From Corynebacterium sp. CNJ-954 (GTDB lineage: Bacteria; Actinomycetota; Actinomycetes; Mycobacteriales; Mycobacteriaceae), in the NCBI RefSeq assembly GCF_001942345.1, contig NZ_MKKI01000005.1, positions 1-64,000 on the forward strand: a stretch of 64,000 nucleotides of DNA, given 5' to 3'. A model generated the notes under the pieces. It did not search any database. It had not been told where the DNA came from and worked only from the letters and a program-made list of their open reading frames with translations. Made by a program: the position numbers and the translations under genes. Shown here one piece after another: positions 32,883 to 41,032 of this stretch (positions are counted from its first letter, which is position 1; every line of letters starts with the position of its first letter).

Positions 32883-35800
32883 CTACTGCGCGGCCTTCAC
32901 GGCAGCGTCCAGATCGTCCAGGGCGCGGCCGAACTCCTCGAAGGTGCCGTTCTCCCGGGCGTCATTGACCCGGTCCATGGCATCACGGATATCGGACAGT
33001 TCGTCCTCCGAGGGCTCAGCACCCCCGCCTGAACCTCCTCCCGGGGTCTCCGCCGCTGACGACGACGGCGTCGAGGTGGACGTGCTGTCGGAACCGGAGT
33101 CCGAGTCACTGTCGGAGTCTTCCCCGGCGGCTGCGGCGTTCTCGTCGGCGGCCTCACCGCCGGACTCGGCGATCTCGGTCACCGCGTCCGGATCGATACC
33201 GACCTGCTCGAGCGCCTCACTGACCGTCGGGGCGTAGCCGACTGACCCGTTGTAGCTCACCAGCACGCGCAGCAGCTTCGGGAACGCGGACTCCTGGTCG
33301 GCGCGCTGGGAGTACACCGGCTCGACGTAGAGGATCTGCCCGTCGCCGACCGGCAACGTCAACAGGTTGCCGTTGGTCAGGGTGTTGGTGCCCTCCAGCA
33401 GGGTGCGCTCACGCGCGATCTCGTCGGACGACATCATGGTGTCCTGCGCCTGCTTCGGACCCTGCGTCTGCGTGTTCGTCGGCAGCTGGCGGACATAGAT
33501 CCGGCCGTAATTGTCCGGGTCAGAACTGACCGTCATGTGCGCGGCGAGGAACTCACGACGCAGACCAACGAACGGCGTGATCAACTGGAAGCCGGGCCGG
33601 TTGGTCTCCGGATCCGTCGCCACCACGTGGTACGGCGGCTGATTGAGCTCCTGGCCGCCCTCAGGCGCCGTCGGGTCGCCAGGGACCGACCAGAACGCGT
33701 CATTCGTGAAGAAGGTGCCCGGATCGTCCACGTGGTACTTGGCGATCAGTTCACGCTGGACCTTGAACAGGTCCTCCGGGTACCGCAGGTGCTCCATCAG
33801 CTCGTCGCTGATCTCCTCCTTCGGCTTCACCACATTCGGGAACACACCCTCCCATGCCTTGAGCACGGGGTCCTCCTCGTCGAACTCGAAGAGGTCGACA
33901 GTCCCGTCGTAGGAGTCGACGACGGCCTTGACGGAGTTCCGGATGTAGCTAACGTCGTTGGTGACGGCGCGCTGCTCGGAGGCGGGGTCCTCGGTGAGAG
34001 CGTCCTCGGTGGCGGAGTCGAGCTGGGTACGCGCGGAGTACGGCAGATTCTCCAGGGTGGTGTACCCGTCCACGACCCACTTGATCCTTCCGTCGATGAC
34101 GACCGGGTAGGTCTTCGAGTCGGTGGTCAACCACGGGGCGACCTTGTGGACACGCTCGCGCGGGTCACGGTCGTAGAGGATCTTCGAGTCGTCGCCGATG
34201 ACGTCCGACAGGAGGATGTTCATCTCCTGGAACTTCGCGGCGTACAGCGCACGGTGGAAGATGTTGGACACCCCCACACCGCCCTCACCGGTGTAGGTGT
34301 ACTCGGAGTTGTCCGTGTCGTACTCACGCGGTGTGCCGGATCCGTCGTCGCCCACGATGGCGTAGTCGGCGTTCGCAGCGTCCGCACCCGCGATGACCGG
34401 GCCGAAGTAGATGCGGGGCTGCTCCATCTCCACGTCCAGCTCCCCGGTCTTCCGGTCGCTCTCCATGTTCTGCAGGTCGGCGACGGTGTAGATCGGGTAG
34501 CCACCACGGGCGGACGCCGCGTCCTGCGCGACCTCGTCCACGGTATTCGCCGGTGCGGCGATGAAGCCGTTGCCGTGGGTGTAGACGGTGTGCTGGTTGA
34601 TCCAGTCCGTCTGGTTGCCGGACAGTGCGTTCGGGTCGATCTCGCGCGCCGCGACCACGAAGTCCCGCATGTCGCCGTCCACCTCGTAACGGTCCACCGA
34701 GAGTTCGTCGGGGAAGCCGTAGAAGTTACGCAGCTGCTGCTGCTGGGTGAACGTCGGCGACAACACGTCCGGGTCCAGGAGGCGGATATTGGAGAGCGTG
34801 GCGTCGTCGTCGGCGATGGACCGGCGCTCACTGGCATCACCCGAGGTCTGTCCTCCCCAGTTCCGCTCGTAGGTGACCTGACCGTCCGGGTTCTCGTAGC
34901 CTTCGCGGGCACTGTCCTTCGCGGTCTCGATACCGTAGGCCTGACGGGTCGACTCGATGTTGCGGGCGATGTACTCCCGCTCCTTCTCGGCGCGGTTCGG
35001 GTTGACCGAGAACTGCTCCATCACCGCCGGCCAACCCACACCGATGGCGAGGTTCGCCACGATCATCAGACCGACGGCGAGTGCCGGGACACGCAGATCC
35101 TTCAGCAGGATCGAGCTGAAGAACATGGCGGCGACGAACAGGGAGACGACCAGCAGCAGGATCTTCGCCGGCAGGATCGCGTTGATGTCGGTGTAGGAGC
35201 CACCGGTGAAGGTGTCGTGCTGGTTGTTCAGCAGCGCGTAACGCTGGAACCAGTAGTCGACTGCCTTGAGCAGCATCCAGATACCGGCGATGATCACCAG
35301 CTGGCGACGCGCCGGAGCACCGATGCGGGCCTTCTCACCGGCCCTGGGGTTACCCGTGCTGATCGTCCCGAGCAGGTAGTGGGCCAGCAGGTTCACCAGG
35401 AACGCCACAATGACCAGTACAGACACCGTACCCAGCACGAATGTCAGCAGGGGCAGGGTGAAGGCGTAGAACCCGAGGTCCATCTGGAACTGCGGATCCT
35501 TGACGCCGAAGTCACCGCCGGAGAGGAACAGCCGGACCGTCCGCCAGTTTCCCTGGGCGATCATGCCGGTGATGACACCTGCGATCAGCGGGACGATGAT
35601 GAGGAACGGTCGGATGGCCTTCCGGATCTCCGCGCGGTTGGCGGTCAACGGTGAATCGTCACCCCCGAGCCCGATCTCGGAGACGTCGGGGAAGTCCGAC
35701 TCTTTCGGCGCGGCCCGGAACGCGGCGAAACACGCACCCCAGACGATGGCAGCGGCCACGAGCCCGAACACGATGAACAAAATCACCCGGGTCACGAGAA

Positions 35801-35963
35801 CGCTGAGGAATATGGCCTGGAAGTCGATCGAACGGAACCACTGCAGTTCCGTGTAGTTCGAGACCAGGACCGGGACAAGGAAAAAGAGCAGAGCAATCAC
35901 GACGGCGACGGTGCCGAGGATCTTGGATCTGCGTCCTGGTTTTGGAATCTCCGGGATGCTCAA
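32883..35963 (-). CDS. UPF0182-family large membrane protein
   Basis: 1026 residues. Seven hydrophobic segments lie in the first 310 residues, starting LGTVAVVIALLFFLVPVLVS. They are followed by a large outward-facing domain with the conserved TQQQQLRNFYGFPDELSVDRY, then FLAAHMTVSSDPDNYGRIYV and the terminal acidic, serine-rich low-complexity tail (EDSDSDSDSGSDSTSTSTPS). The family is conserved across actinobacteria (Rv3193c in M. tuberculosis) but has no known function. The start is TTG with AGGAGAG ten bases upstream, in line with the homologues' N-terminus. It diverges from the PPA1309 gene and ends at a strong terminator. Confidence 0.92.
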   Translation of the reverse strand: MSIPEIPKPGRRSKILGTVAVVIALLFFLVPVLVSNYTELQWFRSIDFQAIFLSVLVTRVILFIVFGLVAAAIVWGACFAAFRAAPKESDFPDVSEIGLGGDDSPLTANRAEIRKAIRPFLIIVPLIAGVITGMIAQGNWRTVRLFLSGGDFGVKDPQFQMDLGFYAFTLPLLTFVLGTVSVLVIVAFLVNLLAHYLLGTISTGNPRAGEKARIGAPARRQLVIIAGIWMLLKAVDYWFQRYALLNNQHDTFTGGSYTDINAILPAKILLLVVSLFVAAMFFSSILLKDLRVPALAVGLMIVANLAIGVGWPAVMEQFSVNPNRAEKEREYIARNIESTRQAYGIETAKDSAREGYENPDGQVTYERNWGGQTSGDASERRSIADDDATLSNIRLLDPDVLSPTFTQQQQLRNFYGFPDELSVDRYEVDGDMRDFVVAAREIDPNALSGNQTDWINQHTVYTHGNGFIAAPANTVDEVAQDAASARGGYPIYTVADLQNMESDRKTGELDVEMEQPRIYFGPVIAGADAANADYAIVGDDGSGTPREYDTDNSEYTYTGEGGVGVSNIFHRALYAAKFQEMNILLSDVIGDDSKILYDRDPRERVHKVAPWLTTDSKTYPVVIDGRIKWVVDGYTTLENLPYSARTQLDSATEDALTEDPASEQRAVTNDVSYIRNSVKAVVDSYDGTVDLFEFDEEDPVLKAWEGVFPNVVKPKEEISDELMEHLRYPEDLFKVQRELIAKYHVDDPGTFFTNDAFWSVPGDPTAPEGGQELNQPPYHVVATDPETNRPGFQLITPFVGLRREFLAAHMTVSSDPDNYGRIYVRQLPTNTQTQGPKQAQDTMMSSDEIARERTLLEGTNTLTNGNLLTLPVGDGQILYVEPVYSQRADQESAFPKLLRVLVSYNGSVGYAPTVSEALEQVGIDPDAVTEIAESGGEAADENAAAAGEDSDSDSDSGSDSTSTSTPSSSAAETPGGGSGGGAEPSEDELSDIRDAMDRVNDARENGTFEEFGRALDDLDAAVKAAQ

Positions 35964-36076
35964 GGGTTCAGTTCTCTCCTGCTGTCGGTCATGAGAGTCG
36001 GACCGACTCCAGGTTCCGGTGGGGATGGCACCGGATGCGCGGGCTGTCGGATTCCGACGACAAAACTGTCTGCGTC

Positions 36077-36082
36077 TAGACT
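36077..36082 (+). promoter_or_regulatory. -10 box of the PPA1309-family gene
   Basis: TAGACT, with the start codon 42 bases on. The 160-base gap between the divergent UPF0182 and PPA1309 genes must hold promoters for both. Confidence 0.5.
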
Positions 36083-36124
36083 ACTGTCCGCACCCGTCCG
36101 CCGTCACCGTGAGGTCCTCCCAAG

Positions 36125-36661
36125 ATGAACGCCAGTAACCACACGAGCGACATTCGTCCGCTCAACGCCGCCCTCCGTGAGGCCGTCGACTTCGTGCACG
36201 CCGAAGGATGGGACCGCCCGGCGACGTTGTTCGCACTGGTCCCGACCGAACTCGTGCAGGACGTCATCGCCGCCGGAGACAATGACGACGACACCGACAA
36301 CTCCCCCCTCTCCCTCGTCGTCCAGGACGACCTCCCCGACCATATCCGCCCCGGTTCCGACGAACTCGGCGAATACATCGCGACCGTGCGGTGGCCCGAC
36401 GTCGTCGTCGGGGCAGTGCTCGCCCAGGAGATCATGTTCCGCAATTCCGCGGATCCGGACGCCATGCCGCGTCAGGCGCGGATCTTCACCGGAGTGGTCG
36501 ACGGAGGGCCCGACCGCACACTGCTCCAGTTGCGCCCGTCCGAGGACGACATCGCCGCCGATCCCTTCGCCGAGGACAAGGTCGAACTCCTCGGCGGCCT
36601 GGACGGGGCCGAGATCGCCCCGGGTGTCACCTCCATGCTGCGCTTCACCTTCGAGGACTGA
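36125..36661 (+). CDS. PPA1309-family protein
   Basis: 178 residues, acidic. The family pattern includes LNAALREAVDFVHAEGWDRP near the start, LFALVPTELV, then VRWPDVVVGAVLAQEIMF and the C-terminus VELLGGLDGAEIAPGVTSML. No membrane segment or catalytic motif is visible. Members are found across actinobacteria beside the PDZ-Lon protease gene, as here, but their role is unknown. It is convergent with the protease gene, one base apart. Confidence 0.85.
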   Translation: MNASNHTSDIRPLNAALREAVDFVHAEGWDRPATLFALVPTELVQDVIAAGDNDDDTDNSPLSLVVQDDLPDHIRPGSDELGEYIATVRWPDVVVGAVLAQEIMFRNSADPDAMPRQARIFTGVVDGGPDRTLLQLRPSEDDIAADPFAEDKVELLGGLDGAEIAPGVTSMLRFTFED

Positions 36662-36662
36662 G

Positions 36663-37877
36663 TCAGCCGCAGGTGGGCGCGTCTCCACCGTTGTTGTACT
36701 TCTCCATCGCGTCCACTGCACCGTCGAGGGAATCGACCGACAGGAGGTCGATGTCACCGTCGTAGGACGTTCCCGTCGCTTCACTGCAGTTGCCGGACGG
36801 AACCAGGAAGACCTCGGCGCCGGCATGCTGGGCGGCGGCGATCTTGTGGGTGATCCCACCGATCGGCCCCACGGACCCGTCCGCAGAGATCGTGCCGGTC
36901 CCGGCGACGAACTTTCCACCGCTGATGTCACCCGGTGAGAGTTTGTCGACGACGGCGAGCGAGAACATCAGTCCGGCGCTCGGTCCCCCGATGTCCTTCA
37001 GGTTGTAGCGGACCTTCAGGTCCCCGGCCGGCTGGGCCACCATCGTGACCCCCAGGTACGCCTTGTCGGACTCACCGGCGTCCTCAGCCGCCGTCGCAGC
37101 GGAGTTGCTCCGCAGTTCCTCCGGCACCTCGCCGAGGGTCACGGATTCTGTGACCTCATCCTGTCCACGCCGTACCGTCAGCTCGACGTCGTCGCCTGGA
37201 GAGTGCTCGGCGACGGCGTCAGCGACCTCGGCGGGAAGTGTCACGTCTGTGCCGTCCACCGCCGTGATGACGTCGTTCTCACGGAGTGTCCCGGCGGCCG
37301 GCGCATCGTCAGCGACCTCGTAGACGGTAGTTTCCAGCGGCCGGTCGAGATAGCCCATCGCAGCGACGGTCGCATTGGACTCCGATGCGGCGAAAGCGGC
37401 GGCGTTCCGGCGGGCGACCTCCTCCGGAGTCGAGTCAGACGGGATGACCTGCTCGACGGGAACGATGGTGTCATCGCTTCCCAACCAGCGCTTCATCGTC
37501 TCAGCGAGACTGAGTTTGGTCCGCACCGCGACAGTCGTCATGTTGAGCTGCCCCTCGGAGTCCGCCAGGCCATCGTCCAGTTCCGCATCGGTCCCGGTGA
37601 TGTCCACGACGGGCGTGCCGTTGACCTCGCCCAGCGTGTCGTAGGTCGGACCCTCGCCTTCCGCCGCGAAAGGCACGGTCAGGTTCACGTCGGTCCCGGG
37701 GATCGTCGGGATCGCGAGCAGCGCCACCAGCGCGACCACCGGAAGCAGCCCGACGACGACGGTCCGGAACCGGCGTCGACCACCGGCGGACGACGCTGTA
37801 CTGGTGGCGCTGTCGGTGCCTTCGGTGGAGTCGGCGCGGCCACCGGTGTCACTGTGGGGAGGAATACTGGAACTCAC
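36663..37877 (-). CDS. Membrane-anchored PDZ-Lon-type serine protease
   Basis: About 404 residues from the GTG at 37877, chosen because AAGG lies eight bases before it; an upstream in-frame start at 37907 is less supported. There is one membrane segment near 35-55 (VVVGLLPVVALVALLAIPTI), a PDZ domain (about 185-260, GTLRENDVITAVDGTDVTLP) and a C-terminal Lon-type protease domain with the Ser in GGPSAGLMFSLAVVD and Lys in ITHKIAAAQHAGAEVF. It uses the Ser-Lys dyad outside the membrane. The substrate is unknown. It corresponds to Rv3194c and YlbL-type proteases. It is not a full Lon, as it has no AAA domain. Confidence 0.9.
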   Translation of the reverse strand: MSSSIPPHSDTGGRADSTEGTDSATSTASSAGGRRRFRTVVVGLLPVVALVALLAIPTIPGTDVNLTVPFAAEGEGPTYDTLGEVNGTPVVDITGTDAELDDGLADSEGQLNMTTVAVRTKLSLAETMKRWLGSDDTIVPVEQVIPSDSTPEEVARRNAAAFAASESNATVAAMGYLDRPLETTVYEVADDAPAAGTLRENDVITAVDGTDVTLPAEVADAVAEHSPGDDVELTVRRGQDEVTESVTLGEVPEELRSNSAATAAEDAGESDKAYLGVTMVAQPAGDLKVRYNLKDIGGPSAGLMFSLAVVDKLSPGDISGGKFVAGTGTISADGSVGPIGGITHKIAAAQHAGAEVFLVPSGNCSEATGTSYDGDIDLLSVDSLDGAVDAMEKYNNGGDAPTCG

Positions 37878-37975
37878 CCCGGTCACCTTACAGCCCTGCC
37901 CCGACATCCACGGTGTTCGCTGTCAGCGCACGGACGACGGTGGGGACCGCGGAAGCTCGCGGGTAGTCTCGTGGC

Positions 37976-39463
37976 ATGAGCAATTTCGGATTCGGTTTCA
38001 ACGGTCCTGACGATGAGTCCGACGACGAGCGTCGGCGGCGGGAGAACGAGAACGGAAACTCCGGTAACGACCCGTTCGGCTTCGGAGCGAACCCGTTCGG
38101 CATGTTCTTCGGCCCCCAGGGCGGCCAGGGGGGTCAAGGTGGCCAGCAGGGGCCGGGTCTGGGAGACATCCTCGGCCAGTTCGGTTCGATGCTGAGCGGC
38201 TTCGGCAAGGACATGAACTCGCCGGACGCCCAAGGGCCCGTCAACTACGCCCTCGCCGAACGGATCGCACGTCAACAGCTTTCCGGCAGCGCGGCGAAGA
38301 GCCGGCCCGCCGCGAAGGACAGCCAGGCCGTGGCCGAGTCTGTGCGGTTGGTGGAGCTCTGGCTGGACGAAACCACCACCCTCCCGGCCGGTGCCACAGG
38401 CTCCGTCGCCTTCACCGGGGCCCAGTGGCTGGACGAGACCCTCCCGCGGTGGAAGCGGGTCATCAACCCGCTCGCCGAGAAACTGGGAGATGCCACCATG
38501 GAGGGGATGCCGGAGGAGATCCGCTCCCAGATGGGCCCCATGATGGGCATCTTCAGCCAGGTCAACGGCATGAACTTCGGGATGCAGCTGGGTCGTGCCC
38601 TGGGCGAACTCGCCGGAAGTGTCGCAATGTCCACCCAGTGGGGCATCCCGCTCGCGGAAGGCTCGGTCGCCGCCATCGCCACCGACCGGCTCGACGACCT
38701 GTCGAAGAAGCTCGGCGCCGAGCGTCGGGAGACACTGATCTACCTCGCGGCACGCGAAGCTGCCCACCTGCGGCTCTTCCAGCATGTTCCGTGGCTGGTC
38801 GAGCGGGTGATCCTCGATGTCGAGGAGTTCGCCACCGGCCTGAGCCTGGACAATTCCGCACTCGAGGAAGCCAGCCAGGACTTCAACCCGGAGATGCTGG
38901 GCGACCCGGAGAAGCTCCAGGAGATGATGTCGCAGCTGCAGAACTCCGACCTCTCCCCCACCATCGTCTCCTCCACCGACCATGCCCGCGTCCGTCTCGA
39001 GACAAGCCTGTCTCTGATCGAGGGGTGGGTCGATGTTGTCGTCGGTGACGCACTGGGCGAGCGACTCCCCGTGGCCTCGAGCATCGGTGCCGCATGGTCG
39101 GTCTACCGCGACAACGACCAGCCCGGGATGGAGTCCCTGGTGAAGACCGTCGGGATCAGCCTCTCCGCTCCGAAGGCCTCCGAGGCCGCCGAGCTGTGGC
39201 GACGCCTGACCGTCGCGGTGGGCACCGAACGTCGCGACGACGTCTGGAACCACCCCGACTTCCTCCCCGTCGACAGCGACCTCGACTCACCCGCCGGATT
39301 CATCGACTCCATCCTGGCTTCCCAGGAGGACGTCGACGGCTTTGACCCGATCGGCGAGATCGAGCGCCTCGAGCGTGAGATCAACAAAGGGTTTGACGCG
39401 CCGGAAGACAGCGACGACGGCGACAGCGACGGTGACGGTGACGGCGGTAACGAGGACAGGTAG
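37976..39463 (+). CDS. Zincin-like putative metalloprotease (DUF2342 family)
   Basis: 495 residues. The N-terminus is glycine/asparagine-rich (PQGGQGGQGGQQGPG) and the C-terminus is acidic (DSDDGDSDGDGDGG). The middle carries the family core WLDETLPRWKRVINPLAEKL and the conserved stretch ETLIYLAAREAAHLRLFQHV. This stands where the HExxH helix sits in zincins (REAAH), so catalytic competence is uncertain. Homologues (Rv3195) lie next to the PDZ-Lon protease gene. TAGTCT at 37964-37969, six bases before the ATG, suggests a leaderless mRNA. The cellular role is unknown. Confidence 0.83.
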   Translation: MSNFGFGFNGPDDESDDERRRRENENGNSGNDPFGFGANPFGMFFGPQGGQGGQGGQQGPGLGDILGQFGSMLSGFGKDMNSPDAQGPVNYALAERIARQQLSGSAAKSRPAAKDSQAVAESVRLVELWLDETTTLPAGATGSVAFTGAQWLDETLPRWKRVINPLAEKLGDATMEGMPEEIRSQMGPMMGIFSQVNGMNFGMQLGRALGELAGSVAMSTQWGIPLAEGSVAAIATDRLDDLSKKLGAERRETLIYLAAREAAHLRLFQHVPWLVERVILDVEEFATGLSLDNSALEEASQDFNPEMLGDPEKLQEMMSQLQNSDLSPTIVSSTDHARVRLETSLSLIEGWVDVVVGDALGERLPVASSIGAAWSVYRDNDQPGMESLVKTVGISLSAPKASEAAELWRRLTVAVGTERRDDVWNHPDFLPVDSDLDSPAGFIDSILASQEDVDGFDPIGEIERLEREINKGFDAPEDSDDGDSDGDGDGGNEDR

Positions 39464-40048
39464 TCAGTCCACGTCGCCGGACTCGTCGCCCCGTCCGACG
39501 CCCCACCGTCCGTAGGCTTCCAGGTACCCCGCAGCGCGTTCCGCCTGCGGGGCTTTTGCCGCCCAGGCATGGAAATCAGGCCCGTGGTCCGGAATCCAGG
39601 TATGCACCAGTTCATGGATGACCACTGAATCAAGGACATAACCGGGAACCTCCTTCAGCCGGTCAGAGATCCGTATCCGGCCCGAATCCACCGAGCAGCT
39701 GGCCCACCGTCGTGTCATGTTCCCCACCCAGCGCACACTCCGGAACTCGGCACGTCCTTCCAGGTACTTGTCGTTGAGTTCCGCCGCACGCAGCATCAGG
39801 TCATCGTCCGACGCCTGCCCCGCGGCGGCACTGTTACGCCGCCGCACACGTTCGACCAGGTCAGAGGTGCTCCGACGCAGGTTCGCCGCATCCATGGACA
39901 TCGGGGCGAGCACGATCACCCTCCCCCGTTCCATCCTCCCTGCGATGGTGCGCTCACGACGGGCGGACAACCGGATCTCGACATCCGGGGCAAAATCATC
40001 GACGACCTCGAGTTGAGCCCTGGTGGGGGTACGTCGTCGTCCTGCCAT
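39464..40048 (-). CDS. YgjP-type zinc metallopeptidase (DUF45/M48-like)
   Basis: 194 residues. The strand RWASCSVDSGRIRISDRL and the zinc helix VIHELVHTWIPDHGPDFHAW give the HExxH ligands plus a downstream His, as in YgjP/WSS-like peptidases. It is a cytoplasmic protein with no signal peptide. The family is thought to act on protein substrates, perhaps DNA-linked, but this is unproven. The gene is convergent with the DUF2342 gene with no gap, and divergent from the ThiF-like gene. Confidence 0.88.
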   Translation of the reverse strand: MAGRRRTPTRAQLEVVDDFAPDVEIRLSARRERTIAGRMERGRVIVLAPMSMDAANLRRSTSDLVERVRRRNSAAAGQASDDDLMLRAAELNDKYLEGRAEFRSVRWVGNMTRRWASCSVDSGRIRISDRLKEVPGYVLDSVVIHELVHTWIPDHGPDFHAWAAKAPQAERAAGYLEAYGRWGVGRGDESGDVD

Positions 40049-40147
40049 GTGTCACCTTCCGCGGTCTCGTCGACCCGCTGCACAGTGGCGGAGCGCAGGC
40101 TACACTGTGCATGTCGAGAGCTTGTGTGCCAGTCAGGGGGATTTTAC

Positions 40148-41014
40148 ATGACATCGACCGTTGTCGGGGGCGACAGCATGGTGATACTGAGGGACTCCAC
40201 CTCGCTGATCCTGCGCTCCCCACACCACCTCCAGTTCGGGACGTTGCCGGAGCACTCGTTGGTCCTTGCGATGCCGCCGGGGGTCTCGGCCAATCAGGTG
40301 ATGCTTGTCCTCCGGGAGACGATGCGGCCTGTCGCTGCGGATGAGCTGGAGACAAGACTGGGGCACTGCGGATTCACCGCCGAACACGCCGCGGGTGTGG
40401 TTGACGATCTGAGGGCCGCCGGCCTCCTACGGCCTGTGCCCGCCCTCGGGGCCACGGTCCATGTCGCCGGCCCGTCCGCCATGGCCTCCACCGTCCTGCA
40501 GGACCTGATGCGCCGCGGCGTCACCGCCGCAGCAGTCACTCCCGGGGCACCTGCCTTCGGGCGGTTGGCCTCCTCGTCGCTGGTGGTCCTCGCCGGACAG
40601 CTGTTTCCGCCCCAGGACGTCAGCCACCGGCTCATGGCCCAGGGAGTGCCACACCTTCCCTGTGGAGTGATCGACGGCAGGGTGGCGGTCGGGCCGCTGG
40701 TACGCCCGGGCGACACACCGTGTCTGACCTGTCTGGACACCCAGCTCCTCGGCGAGGATTCGGAATGGCGCCTCATCCGCGCCCAGTCCCCCGGCAGTGT
40801 CGGTCGGCCAGGATCCGGGATGACCGAGATCGCCTCGGCGATCGTCGCGGACATTGTCCGGAATGCGCTGGGTCCCGGGAGACCGCTGTCGGACTGGACG
40901 CCGGATGGACTGGATACACGACGGTTCTTCGACCCCGTGGGGCTGACCACGTCGCGGATGCTTCCGGTACGTCTCCCGGGATGCCCGTCGTGCCGGGTGG
41001 CCCCCGGGCCGTAA
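40148..41014 (+). CDS. ThiF-like protein with N-terminal peptide-binding-like domain
   Basis: 288 residues from the ATG at 40148. Residues 1-100 look like a winged-helix leader-peptide-binding (RRE/PqqD-like) domain. The rest is a Rossmann domain like the E1/ThiF or TOMM cyclodehydratase family, with a degenerate nucleotide loop (VHVAGPSAMASTVLQ). The zinc cysteines are kept in two pairs: PCLTCLD at about 197-200 and GCPSC near the C-terminus. Related genes are annotated as bacteriocin cyclodehydratases, yet no precursor peptide, dehydrogenase or YcaO gene is near. In M. tuberculosis Rv3196 sits in the same place. Its true role is unknown. Confidence 0.7.
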   Translation: MTSTVVGGDSMVILRDSTSLILRSPHHLQFGTLPEHSLVLAMPPGVSANQVMLVLRETMRPVAADELETRLGHCGFTAEHAAGVVDDLRAAGLLRPVPALGATVHVAGPSAMASTVLQDLMRRGVTAAAVTPGAPAFGRLASSSLVVLAGQLFPPQDVSHRLMAQGVPHLPCGVIDGRVAVGPLVRPGDTPCLTCLDTQLLGEDSEWRLIRAQSPGSVGRPGSGMTEIASAIVADIVRNALGPGRPLSDWTPDGLDTRRFFDPVGLTTSRMLPVRLPGCPSCRVAPGP

Positions 41015-41032
41015 TTCCTGTCCGGACCCCGC

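Noticed and set aside
33537..35654. 705-codon open frame opposite the UPF0182 gene
   Set aside because: Arg/Val/Asp/Gly-rich shadow of the real gene caused by high G+C. It has no ribosome site or family motif.
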